A stretch of 64,000 nt of DNA from NCBI GenBank assembly GCA_963966185.1, contig CAWZYM010000126.1:435001-499000 (forward strand), in the 5' to 3' direction. Below are positions 54,787 to 64,000 of this stretch, in pieces. The DNA comes from Rhabditoides inermis (taxonomy: Eukaryota; Nematoda; Chromadorea; Rhabditida; Rhabditidae). The notes beneath the pieces are model-generated. The model worked only from the letters and a program-made list of their open reading frames with translations, made no database searches and had not been told where the DNA came from. Position 1 is the first letter of the stretch; every line of letters begins with the position of its first letter. Position numbers and translations under genes: made by a program.

Positions 54787-55130
54787 AAAAGGACAGATAT
54801 TATCTTTCAAAAGTACTTCCAAGTAAAAGTAGTTGGTTTGTACTGTTGTCTCAGTTGAGCAAAAGGACTGACATTTTTCAATGGAGACATGTGCAAACAG
54901 GCTCTCAGCATTATTCGACGTGTTATGTTACAACAGAAGTTGTGCTTTTAGATTATAAATGCATAACTTCGTAAACGCGTTCATTATAATATGGCCGCTT
55001 TGCACTGGTGTATGAGAGAGAGAGCCTGTTGGCACATGTCTCCATTGAAAAATGTCAGTCCTTTTGCTCAACTGAGACAACAGTACAAACCAACTACTTT
55101 TACTTGGAAGTACTTTTGAAAGATAATATG
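54787..55130. mobile_element. Inverted-repeat MITE, second family member
   Basis: The left arm, from ATTATCTTTCAAAAGTACTT to about 54906, is mirrored by the right arm at about 55022-55130, including the inner motif GACATTTTTCAATGGAGACA. Arms of about 110 bp enclose a 115-bp centre. The outer 35 bp match the 15690-16218 element, but the inner arms are unrelated. Confidence 0.75.
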
Positions 55131-55218
55131 AAATGGCATTCGCATGATTCTTATGTTATACTGGTAATATAAACACGACAATGAAGCTGTTGTGGTCGGA
55201 CGATGACTATATAAAGAA

Positions 55219-55330
55219 TTAGAGAGGGCGCGCAGCGCTCTCTCTTTTGGCTTCGGATAAGGCTCGCGCCAGAATTTTCAAGAAGTGGTATCCAAAGGTC
55301 ATGTTAACAACTTTTGTCGTGTCCGGTAAC
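55219..55330 (-). mobile_element. Helitron-like 3' end, copy 4
   Basis: On the minus strand AGAGCGCTGCGCGCCCTCTC ends CTAA before TT. The upstream 70 bp, including TTGAAAATTCTGGCGCGAGC, are nearly identical to copy 1 at 18365-18460. Confidence 0.55.
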
Positions 55331-55607
55331 TCTGACTCTCTGCCTACTCTCTACTCTTTCGCGTTTTCTGCGCGTGTTCTCCAACTAGCACTTTGAGTGT
55401 AGTTCACCCCGCCGCCGCCAGCGTATAATTCGCGCCGGGTTTGCGTTGTTTTGGGTCCGCCAACTATAACCAGGAGAAAGAGCGCAGGTGCGAAACGGTA
55501 GTGAGAAAATATGTGGGGAAAAACGTTTTGTGAAACGTAACGGCGATCCGAAACGTAACGTGTGATCTGTGGTACATGAGAGTAAGAAGAGAGAGAACGG
55601 CCGAGAG

Positions 55608-55957
55608 TTTGTGTTAGTATTTGTAAACGTTGATAGAAGAGCAGAAAAATAAACAGAGACAGAGAGAGAAGGGCAGGAAGTGAGAGTGAGAGAGAGAACA
55701 GTGAAGAAGAGAGAAGGAACAGTGAAAGAGAGAGAGAAGGGACGAAGAGAAGGAATGAACAGAGGGAGTGAGAGATAGTAGTTTTTGATATAATCCAGAT
55801 GATTAGTCATAATTCAACACATATTCAAAATTTCTATGAAATTTAGCAAAAGGACATATATTTTCTTTGAAAAGTACTTGCGTAAACAGATGAACTTTGT
55901 CTTATCCCAATGCAGCAAAAGCACATGCATAAAGCGTTTACAAATACTAACACAAAC
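55608..55957. mobile_element. Partial foldback arms of the same MITE family
   Basis: GTTTGTGTTAGTATTTGTAA at 55608 is exactly inverted at 55935-55957, and between them lies the family terminus GCAAAAGGACATATATT at about 55848. The arm order looks inside-out: arms point outward from a terminus instead of inward. This suggests parts of two copies, with GA microsatellite between (about 55660-55770). Confidence 0.5.
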
Positions 55958-55959
55958 GA

Positions 55960-56880
55960 CAAACCTGCGCATTCGGGAAAGTTCTGTTGATACTAACCCG
56001 TAATTAGACATCGGCTGGCCTTGCCGTCTAACTGTCCAATCCCCCACCAAGGCACTGGACTAGATCGGTCACAATCTTTATCCGTGCACACTGGCCCCGA
56101 CACTGCGTGTCGAAGCTCTTTTATAGGGGAAATATGGGGGCGGGACAGGGAAGAGTTGAGGGAAGAAGGGGAAAGGTTAGAGATGCAGTGTGAACAGGTG
56201 TCGATGCGGCCACGTCCCCCTTGCTCGGAGAAGCAGCCTCCGGGCGCTTCCTTCACCCCGGCTTGACGAGGACGAGACGAGCTTGTAAAAACGCCGCTGA
56301 GACTCCGTTCGCATTTAAAGATGTTCTTGTTCATCTTCTTTTCGGTCTTGGTTCTTCCTTGTCCCGTTGATGTAAGAATTCGACTCGCTGATCTTCAAAC
56401 TTCTGACGCAAAGTAGTAGTAGTACATTTCTTCTGCTCCGCATGCGATGATTTCTGAAGAGAGCGGCCAACATTCCCGTTGTCCACATTGTTCATGGAAT
56501 TGTGAAGATTTTTTTTTAATTTTGACGGTGGTGACGGTCGATGACGATGACGGTCGAATCCGCGGTCGATCTTGGCCACCTGAAGGCTTTTCCAGCCACA
56601 TGTGCGCATTCTCTCGCTCCTTCGACGGGCGATGATGCGAAACCGAGAAAGTTGCGCTAAATGTGGTGAACCACGCCGAATGACATGCCCGTGAGAGATG
56701 AAGGCGTGCGAGGGCGACACCAAACGGCATATCCAGGTCCTGACACGTGTTCTTGTACACCATCGTATGCTACTTTGCCAGGAGGCCAGTTGGCTCTTCC
56801 TAGTAGTCCTGACATCTTCTGTAAAATGATGCGACACGGCTCTCCGGATATGTTGTTCACAGCATGTATCAGGACGGCGC
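55960..56880. other. Unassigned region before the satellites
   Basis: Moderately GC-rich with long minus-strand open frames (for example 56331-57161, whose start is in the satellite and hAT copy). The sequence around 56335-56450 (minus: EQKKCTTTTLRQKFEDQRVE) looks protein-like but matches no family I know. Possibly the remnant of a mobile element ORF. Confidence 0.3.
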
Positions 56881-57105
56881 TCGGCGGCGGCGGCCCGGAG
56901 TGATGACTCGGCAGGCGGCGGTGGCTCGGCCGGTGTAGACTCGGCAGGCGGCGCTCGGCGGCGGCGGCCCGGAGTGATGACTCGGCAGGCGGCGGTGGCT
57001 CGGCCGGTGTAGACTCGGCAGGCGGCGCTCGGCGGCGGCGGCCCGGAGTGACGACTCGGCCGGCGGCGGTGGCTCGGCCGGTGTAGACTCGGCAGGCGGC
57101 GCTCG
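56881..57105. repeat. Satellite A (74-bp unit), left part
   Basis: Three units of the GC-rich 74-bp repeat. The sequence is interrupted at 57106 by a hAT-like element and continues at 58131. Confidence 0.95.
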
Positions 57106-58130
57106 TAGGGGCCCCAACCGGAAAAATAGACAACGACTTTTTGGGTTGAATTTGACATCAATCGGTGTGTATTGGCGAATCATTTCATAATCCAAAATTT
57201 CATTCCGATCCGATGTGTCTGAGATCCATAGTAACACAGAAGGTGTGTATCCTCGCCTGACCAAATTGCTCGCCAATTCTTGGCTTGGCGGGAGCGAGAG
57301 GCGAGTGATGGGTCAGAGCGCAGGCGCGAGAGGTTGTTATTGTCAGACAGTGAGAGGGCGAGCAGTGGCAGCAGCGAGTGACCTACTTTTCACTCAAGCT
57401 GCGGGGAGTTGAATTGAACGTGCCTCAACACGTGTGATCGAGGTTCTAATATGGTTTTATGAATACATACACACTTTGCAGCTTATTCTTATCGATGCGC
57501 ACTATAACAACTGGACCGTTCTATCGCGTTCGATCATGTTCGAATTGGTTCATACGACTTCGAACGTGTTCTTGACTTCACGTTACATACTTATAAATGA
57601 ATCTGTTGATACTTACTGATCTCCAGTTCAGAACTATGTCCGTAATCGGTACATTTCATATGCTTTCACCTTCGCACTCACACATTCCCCCCCTCCCAGC
57701 CGGCTGCCAGCCGCGTTTTCCCGCGCGTTTCCCGCCAGAAACGCGGCGAGAGGAGAGAGAACAACGGCGAGAGACGAGAGAGCCCCGACAGCGGAAGGAA
57801 TTTTGAGAGCTATTAGCCAATTTAGTAGTTTTTTCACGATATCGAGTATTCCTAAAATGATAATCGTCTAACTTTGTATATTTTTGGAATCCTTGGCAGT
57901 CAAGCAATCGCGTCCAACAAACCCTATTTTTGTAGCTATCTTCCTAAAAATGATATAGACGTTTTAAACTTTTTGCAACCAAACTTCAAGATCTTTTTTT
58001 TAATCGATGCCTAATAACGAAAAAGTATTTTTAGGAAAGTTTCATAAACTTATGTTAAGTTTCAAGCGCGCGCGGCTCGTATAACCGAAATGCGCGCGCG
58101 CGAGTTTTGAGGCGGCGGTTGGGGCCCCTA
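57106..58130. mobile_element. 1.0-kb hAT-like non-autonomous element, copy 2
   Basis: Same termini (TAGGGGCCCCAACCG) and body as 34581-35581. It is inserted in satellite A with an exact 8-bp duplication, GGCGCTCG (57098-57105 and 58131-58138). It differs from copy 1 by scattered substitutions and small indels. No transposase ORF. Confidence 0.92.
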
Positions 58131-61100
58131 GGCGCTCGGCGGCGGCGGCCCGGAGTGACGACTCGGCCGGCGGCGGTGGCTCGGCCGGTGTAGACTCGGC
58201 AGGCGGCGCTCGGCGGCGGCGGCCCGGACTGACGACTCGGCCGGCGGCGGTGGCTCGGCCTATGTAGACTCGGCAGGCGGCGCTCGGCGGCGGCGGCCCG
58301 GAGTGACGACTCGGCAGGCGGCGGTGGCTCGGCCGGTGTAGACTCGGCAGGCGGCGCTCGGCGGCGGCGGCCCGGAGTGACGACTCGGCCGGCGGCGGTG
58401 GCTCGGCCGGTGTAGACTGGGCAGGCGGCGCTCGGCGGCGGCGGCGGCCCGGAGTGATGACTCGGCAGGCGGCGCTCGGCGGCGGCGGCCCGGAGTGACG
58501 ACTCGGCAGGCGGCGGTGGCTCGGCTGGTGTAGACTCGGCAGGAGGCGCTCGGCGGCGGCGGCCCGGAGTGACGACTCGGCCGGCGGCGGTGGCTCGGCC
58601 GGTGTAGACTCGGCAGGCGGCGCTCGGCGGCGGGGGCCCGGAGTGACGACTCGGCACGCGGCGCTCAGCGGCGGCGGCCCGGAGTGACGACTCGGCCGGC
58701 GGCGGTGGCTCGGCCTATGTAGACTCGGCAGGCGGCGCTCGGCGGCGGCGGCCCGGAGTGACGACTCGGCCGGCGGCGGTGGCTCGGCCGGTGTAGACTC
58801 GGCAGGCGGCGCTCGGCGGCGGCGGCCCGGAGTGACGACTCGGCAGGCGGCGGTGGCTCGGCCGGTGTAGACTCGGCAGGCGGCGCTCGGCGGCGGCGGC
58901 CCGGAGTGACGACTCGGCCGGCGGCGGTGGCTCGGCCGGTGTAGACTCGGCAGGCGGCGCTCGGCGGCGGCGGCGGCCCGGAGTGATGACTCGGCAGGCG
59001 GCGCTCGGCGGCGGCGGCCCGGAGTGACGACTCGGCAGGCGGCGGTGGCTCGGCTGGTGTAGACTCGGCAGGCGGCGCTCGGCGGCGGCGGCCCGGAGTG
59101 ACGACTCGGCCGGCGGCGGTGGCTCGGCCGGTGTAGACTCGGCAGGCGGCGCTCGGCGGCGGCGGCCCGGAGTGACGACTCGGCACGCGGCGCTCAGCGG
59201 CGGCGGCCCGGAGTGACGACTCGGCCGGCGGCGGTGGCTCGGCCGGTGTAGACTCGGCAGGCGGCGCTCGGCGGCGGCGGTCCGGAGTGACGACTCGGCC
59301 GGCGGCGGTGGCTCGGCCGGTGTAGACTCGGCAGGCGGCGCTCGGCGGCGGCGGCGGCCCGGAGTGATGACTCGGCAGGCGGCGCTCGGCGGCGGCGGCT
59401 CGGAGTGACGACTCGGCCGGCGGCGGTGGCTCGGCGTATGTAGACTCGGCAGGCGGCGCTCGGCGGCGGCGGCCCGGAGTGACGACTCGGCCGGCGGCGG
59501 TGGCTCGGCCGGTGTAGACTCGGCAGGCGGCGCTCGGCGGCGGCGGCCCGGAGTGACGACTCGGCAGGCGGCGGTGGCTCGGCCGGTGTAGACTCGGCAG
59601 GCGGCGCTCGGCGGCGGCGGCGGCCCGGAGTGATGACTCGGCAGGCGGCGCTCGGCGGCGGCCCGGAGTGACGACTCGGCCGGCGGCGGTGGCTCGGCCG
59701 GTGTAGACTCGGCAGGCGGCGCTCGGCGGCGGCGGCCCGGAGTGACGACTCGGCACGCGGCGCTCAGCGGCGGCGGCCCGGAGTGACGACTCGGCCGGCG
59801 GCGGTGGCTCGGCCGGTGTAGACTCGGCAGGCGGCGCTCGGCGGCGGCGGTCCGGAGTGACGACTCGGCCGGCGGCGGTGGCTCGGCCGGTGTAGACTCG
59901 GCAGGCGGCGCTCGGCGGCGGCGGCGGCCCGGAGTGATGACTCGGCAGGCGGCGCTCGGCGGCGGCGGCCCGGAGTGACGACTCGGCCGGCGGCGGTGGC
60001 TCGGCGTATGTAGACTCGGCAGGCGGCGCTCGGCGGCGGCGGCCCGGAGTGACGACTCGGCCGGCGGCGGTGGCTCGGCCGGTGTAGACTCGGCAGGCGG
60101 CGCTCGGCGGCGGCGGCCCGGAGTGACGACTCGGCAGGCGGCGGTGGCTCGGCCGGTGTAGACTCGGCAGGCGGCGCTCGGCGGCGGCGGCGGCCCGGAG
60201 TGATGATTCGGCAGGCGGCGCTCGGCGGCGGCGGCCCGGAGTGACGACTCGGCCGGCGGCGGTGGCTCGGCGTATGTAGACTCGGCAGGCGGCGCTCGGC
60301 GGCGGCGGCCCGGAGTGACGACTCGGCCGGCGGCGGTGGCTCGGCCGGTGTAGACTCGGCAGGCGGCGCTCGGCGGCGGCGGCCCGGAGTGACGACTCGG
60401 CAGGCGGCGGTGGCTCGGCCGGTGTAGACTCGGCAGGCGGCGCTCGGCGGCGGCGGCCCGGAGTGACGACTCGGCCGGCGGCGGTGGCTCGGCCGGTGTG
60501 AACTCGGCAGGCGGCGCTCGGCGGCGGCGGCCCGGAGTGACGACTCGGCAGGAGGCGGTGGCTCGGCCGGTGTAGACTCGGCAGGCGGCGCTCGGCGGCG
60601 GCGGCCCGGAGTGACGACTCGGCCGGCGGCGGTGGCTCGGCCGGTGTAGACTCGGCAGGCGGCGCTCGGCGGCGGCGGCCCGGAGTGACGACTCGGCCGG
60701 CGGCGGTGGCTCGGCCGGTGTAGACTCGGCAGGCGGCGCTCAGCGGCGGCGGCCCGGAGTGACGACTCGGCCGGCGGCGGTGGCTCGGCCGGTGTAGACT
60801 CGGCAGGCGGCGCACGGCGGCGGCGGCCCGGAGTGACGACTCGGCCGGCGGCGGTGGCTCGGCCGGTGTAGACTCGGCAGGCGGCGCTCGGCGGCGGCGG
60901 CCCGGAGTGACGACTCGGCCGGCGGCGGTGGCTCGGCCGGTGTAGACTCGGCAGGCGGCGCTCGGCGGCGGCGGCCCGGAGTGACGACTCGGCAGGCGGC
61001 GGTGGCTCGGCCGGTGTAGACTCGGCAGGCGGCGCTCGGCGGCGGCGGCCCGGAGTGACGACTCGGCCGGCGGCGGTGGCTCGGCCGGTGTAGACTCGGC

Positions 61101-61635
61101 AGGCGGCGCTCGGCGGCGGCGGCCCGGAGTGACGACTCGGCCGGCGGCGGTGGCTCGGCCGGTGTAGACTCGGCAGGCGGCGCACGGCGGCGGCGGCCCG
61201 GAGTGACGACTCGGCCGGCGGCGGTGGCTCGGCCGGTGTAGACTCGGCAGGCGGCGCTCGGCGGCGGCGGCCCGGAGTGACGACTCGGCCGGCGGCGGTG
61301 GCTCGGCCGGTGTAGACTCGGCAGGCGGCGCTCGGCGGCGGCGGCCCGGAGTGACGACTCGGCAGGCGGCGGTGGCTCGGCCGGTGTAGACTCGGCAGGC
61401 GGCGCTCGGCGGCGGCGGCCCGGAGTGACGACTCGGCCGGCGGCGGTGGCTCGGCCGGTGTGAACTCGGCAGGCGGCGCTCGGCGGCGGCGGCCCGGAGT
61501 GACGACTCGGCAGGAGGCTTTGGCTCGGCCGGTGTAGACTCGGCAGGCGGCGCTCGGCGGCGGCGGCCCGGAGTGACGACTCGGCCGGCGGCGGTGGCTC
61601 GGCCGGTGTAGACTCGGCAGGCGGCGCTCGGCGGC
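58131..61635. repeat. Satellite A (74-bp unit), main array
   Basis: About 47 units of a GC-rich 74-bp repeat containing GGCGGCGCTCGGCGGCGGCG and CCCGGAGTGACGACTCGGC. Shortened units marked by GGAGTGATGACTCGG, and units with GGCACGCGGCGCTCAGCGG, recur every 0.5-0.6 kb between 58430 and 60250, giving a higher-order pattern. From about 60250 rightwards units are more uniform. All three minus-strand frames of the unit lack stops, so a 1105-codon ORF runs through; I do not treat it as a gene. Confidence 0.95.
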
Positions 61636-61795
61636 GGCGAGCCTTTTGAGTGTTGTCGTACTGTCGCGGAATCGTAAATATATTGCCTAAACCAGTCACG
61701 AACATTTCCACCTAAACGGGCGCAATCGAAGGTGTGCTCGAAATACAGAGGCCGCTCATCCTCCCATTCTTGTCCCGCGATCGAATTGCGCACAC
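61636..61795. other. Junction between satellites A and B
   Basis: Non-repetitive 160 bp that begins with GAGCCTTTTGAGTGTTGT, a piece of the satellite C unit found 0.8 kb further on. The rest resembles nothing else in the window. Confidence 0.6.
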
Positions 61796-62395
61796 GAAAC
61801 TTCTCGCGTCTTGTCTCCCACGATCCGCTCGCGACACAACCTCGGACCACTGAATCCGGTGGGACACTAATCCCCTCACACACGACGCCTCTCGCGTCTT
61901 GTCTCCGCGATCCGCTCGCGACACCTAATCCCCTCACACACGACGCCTCTCGCGTCTTGTCTCCGCGATCCGCTCGCGACACAACCTCGGACCACTAAAT
62001 CCGGTGGGACACTAATCCCCTCACACACGACGCCTCTCGCGTCTATGTCTCCGCGATCCGCTCGCGACACAACCTCGGACCACTAAATCCGGTGGGACAC
62101 TAATCCCCTCACACACGACGCCTCTCGCGTCTTGTCTCCGCGATCCGCTCGCGACACAACCTCGGACCACTAAATCCGGTGGGACACTAATCCCCTCACA
62201 CACGACGCCTCTCGCGTCTTGTCTCCGCGATTCGCTCGCGACACAACCTCGGACCACTAAATCCGGTGGGACACTAATCTTCTCACACACGACGCCTCTC
62301 GCGTCTTGTCTCCGCGATCCGCTCGCGACACAACCTCGGACCACTAAATCCGGTTGGACACTAATCCCCTCACACACGACGCCCTCGTATAATAT
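61796..62395. repeat. Satellite B (87-bp unit)
   Basis: About seven units of 87 bp (ACTAATCCCCTCACACACGA, CTCGCGTCTTGTCTCCGCGA, CAACCTCGGACCACTAAATC). One early unit is shortened by internal deletion (61920-61928), and one has a single inserted A (62044). 87 is a multiple of three, so a minus-strand frame stays open as a 29-residue repeat. Confidence 0.93.
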
Positions 62396-64000
62396 ATCGT
62401 CACTAGCCACTTGAGTGTTGTGGTGCAGGTTTTGTCAGTTTTCCTCATCATTGGTAGGGTCTGCGAATGTTTAATTTATTGTCACAAGCCACTGGAGTGT
62501 TGTGGTGCAGGTTTTGTCAACTTTTCTCATCCTTGGTAGGGACTGCGAGTGTTTATTATACTGTCACAAGCCTTTTGAGTGTTGTAGTGTAGGTTTTGTC
62601 AGTTTCCCTCATCCTTGGTAGGGTCTGCAAGTGTTTAATATATTGTCACAAGCCTCTTGAGTGTTGTAGTGCAAGTTTTGTCAATTTTCCTCATCCTTGG
62701 TAGGGACTGGGAGTGTTTAGTATATTGTCACAAGCCTCTCGAGTGTTGTGGTGCAGGTTTTGCCAATTTTCCTCATCCTTGGTAGGGACTGCGGGTGTTT
62801 AATATATTGTCACAAGCCTCTCGAGTGTTGTGGTGCAGGTTTTGCCAATTTTCCTCATCCTTGGTAGGGTCTGCGGGTGTTTAATTTATTGTCACAAGCT
62901 TCTTGAGTGTTGTAGTGCAGGTTTTGTCAAATTTCCTCATCCTTGGTAGGGACTGGGAGTGTTTAATATATTGTCACAAGCCTTTTGAGTGTTGTAGTGC
63001 AAGTTTTGTCAATTTTCCTCATCCTTGGTAGGGACTGGGAGTGTTTAGTATATTGTCACAAGCCTCTCGAGTGTTGTGGTGCAGGTTTTGCCAATTTTCC
63101 TCATCCTTGGTAGGGACTGCGGGTGTATAATATATTGTCACTAGCCACTTGAGTGTTGTGGTGCAGGTTTTGTCAATTTTCCTCATCCTTGGTAGGGACT
63201 GCGAGTGTTTAATATACTGTCACAAGCCTTTTGAGTGTTGTGAAGCAGGTTTTGCCAATTTTCCTCATCCTTGGTAGGGACTGGGAGTGTTCAATTTATT
63301 GTCACAAGCGTTTTGAGTGTTGTGGTGCAAGTTTTGCCAGTTTTCCTCATCCTTGGTAGGGTCTGCGGGTGTTTAATATGTTGTCACAAGCCTCTTGAGT
63401 GTTGTAGTGCAGGTTTTGTCAATTTTCCTCATCCTTGGAAGGGACTGGGAGTGTTCAAATTATTGTCACAAGCGTTTTGAGTGTTGTGGTGCAGGTTTTG
63501 TCAATTTTCCTCATTCTTGGTAGGGACTGCGAGTGTTTTATTATATCGTCACAAGCCTCTTGAGTGTTGTAGTGCAGGTTTTGTCAATTTTCCTCATCCT
63601 TGGTAGGAACTGGGAATGTTTAATATATTGTCACAAGCCTTTCGAGTGTTGTAGTGCAGGTTTTGTCAATTTTCCTCATCCTTGGTAGGGACTGGGAGTG
63701 TTTAATATATTGTCACAAGCGTTTTGAATGTTGTGGTGCAGGTTTTGCCAATTTTCCTCATCCTTGGTAGGGACTGCTGCAGGTGTATAATATATAATAT
63801 ATCGTCACAAGCCACTTGAGTGTTGTGGTGCAGGTTTTGTCAATTTTCCTCATCCTTGGTAGGGACTGCGAGTGTTTTATTATATCGTCACAAGCCTCTT
63901 GAGTGTTGTAGTGCAGGTTTTGTCAATTTTCCTCATCCTTGGAAGGGACTGGGAGTGTTCAAATTATTGTCACAAGCGTTTTGAGTGTTGTGGTGCAGGT
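62396..64000. repeat. Satellite C (82-bp unit), continues past the window
   Basis: About 19 units of 82 bp, each with TTGTCACAAGCC, GAGTGTTGTRGTGCAGGTTT and CCTCATCCTTGGTAGGGACT. It is AT-richer than satellites A and B. Unit divergence is a few percent and the array reaches the window edge. Confidence 0.95.

Larger units (their letters stand above)
54301..55162. repeat. Dispersed repeat copy B, split by a nested 0.75-kb insertion
   Basis: The left half (54301-54386) and right half (55134-55162) together equal copy A at 52409-52522. The interruption, 54387-55133, carries a Helitron-like end and an inverted-repeat MITE and is bounded by TGAAA on each side. Confidence 0.75.

Noticed and set aside
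58665..61982. 1105-codon minus-strand ORF
   Set aside because: It is the stop-free reading of a 74-bp GC satellite in all three frames. There is no signal, domain or splice context, and the start lies in satellite B.
62021..62410. 129-codon minus-strand ORF with 29-residue repeats
   Set aside because: It is satellite B, whose 87-bp unit is a multiple of three; there is no support for expression.
61796..64000. CRISPR-like array
   Set aside because: Satellites B and C are head-to-tail units with no unique spacers, in eukaryotic DNA.

Overview
This is a stretch of animal nuclear DNA, almost certainly from a nematode. Genes are split into many short exons with GT-AG introns. Nematode-restricted families are present: a ground-like (grl) protein, a str-type chemoreceptor and a C6-like small secreted protein. 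The high exon number and long, microsatellite-filled introns resemble diplogastrids such as Pristionchus, but that placement is inference. I rebuilt gene models by eye from splice consensus, reading-frame closure and family motifs. Exon ends may be off by one or two bases.

Layout. 1-2.0 kb: intergenic, with a foldback element. 2.0-8.0 kb (+): membrane-anchored cathepsin B-like protease. 8.4-13.8 kb (-): seven-TM peptide-receptor-like GPCR. 13.8-20.2 kb: intergenic, holding an inverted-repeat MITE, a 1.8-kb pyrimidine satellite, a Helitron-like end and a LINE 3' end. 20.3-31.8 kb (+): carboxylesterase with a C-terminal membrane anchor. 33.0-39.0 kb (-): second carboxylesterase, convergent with the first, with one coding exon split by a 1.0-kb hAT-like element. 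39.6-41.7 kb (-): ground-like domain protein. 42.7-51.8 kb (+): SLC2/GLUT-type sugar transporter, with a str-type chemoreceptor nested on the same strand in one intron. 52.6-53.1 kb (+): small secreted Cys-rich protein. 53.1-56.9 kb: nested repeats. 56.9-64 kb: three abutting satellites with units of 74, 87 and 82 bp, the first interrupted by a second copy of the 1.0-kb hAT-like element.

The genes are individual housekeeping, digestive and sensory genes and do not form one pathway. The two esterases are neighbours and probably old paralogues; a degenerate copy of one exon of the first lies between them. The 0.98 kb between the grl gene and the transporter is a shared divergent promoter region.

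The most unusual content is the mobile DNA. Five elements have exact 8-bp target duplications and TA-starting termini (hAT hallmarks). One sits in a coding exon. One sits exactly on a splice donor and rebuilds a donor from its own first bases. Three are made almost wholly of one short palindrome repeated in and out of phase. There are also four Helitron-like ends with a GC-rich hairpin against CTRR, two TTAA-flanked MITEs carrying a tRNA-like segment, and LINE tails ending in ATT repeats, one next to a 200-bp ATT array.
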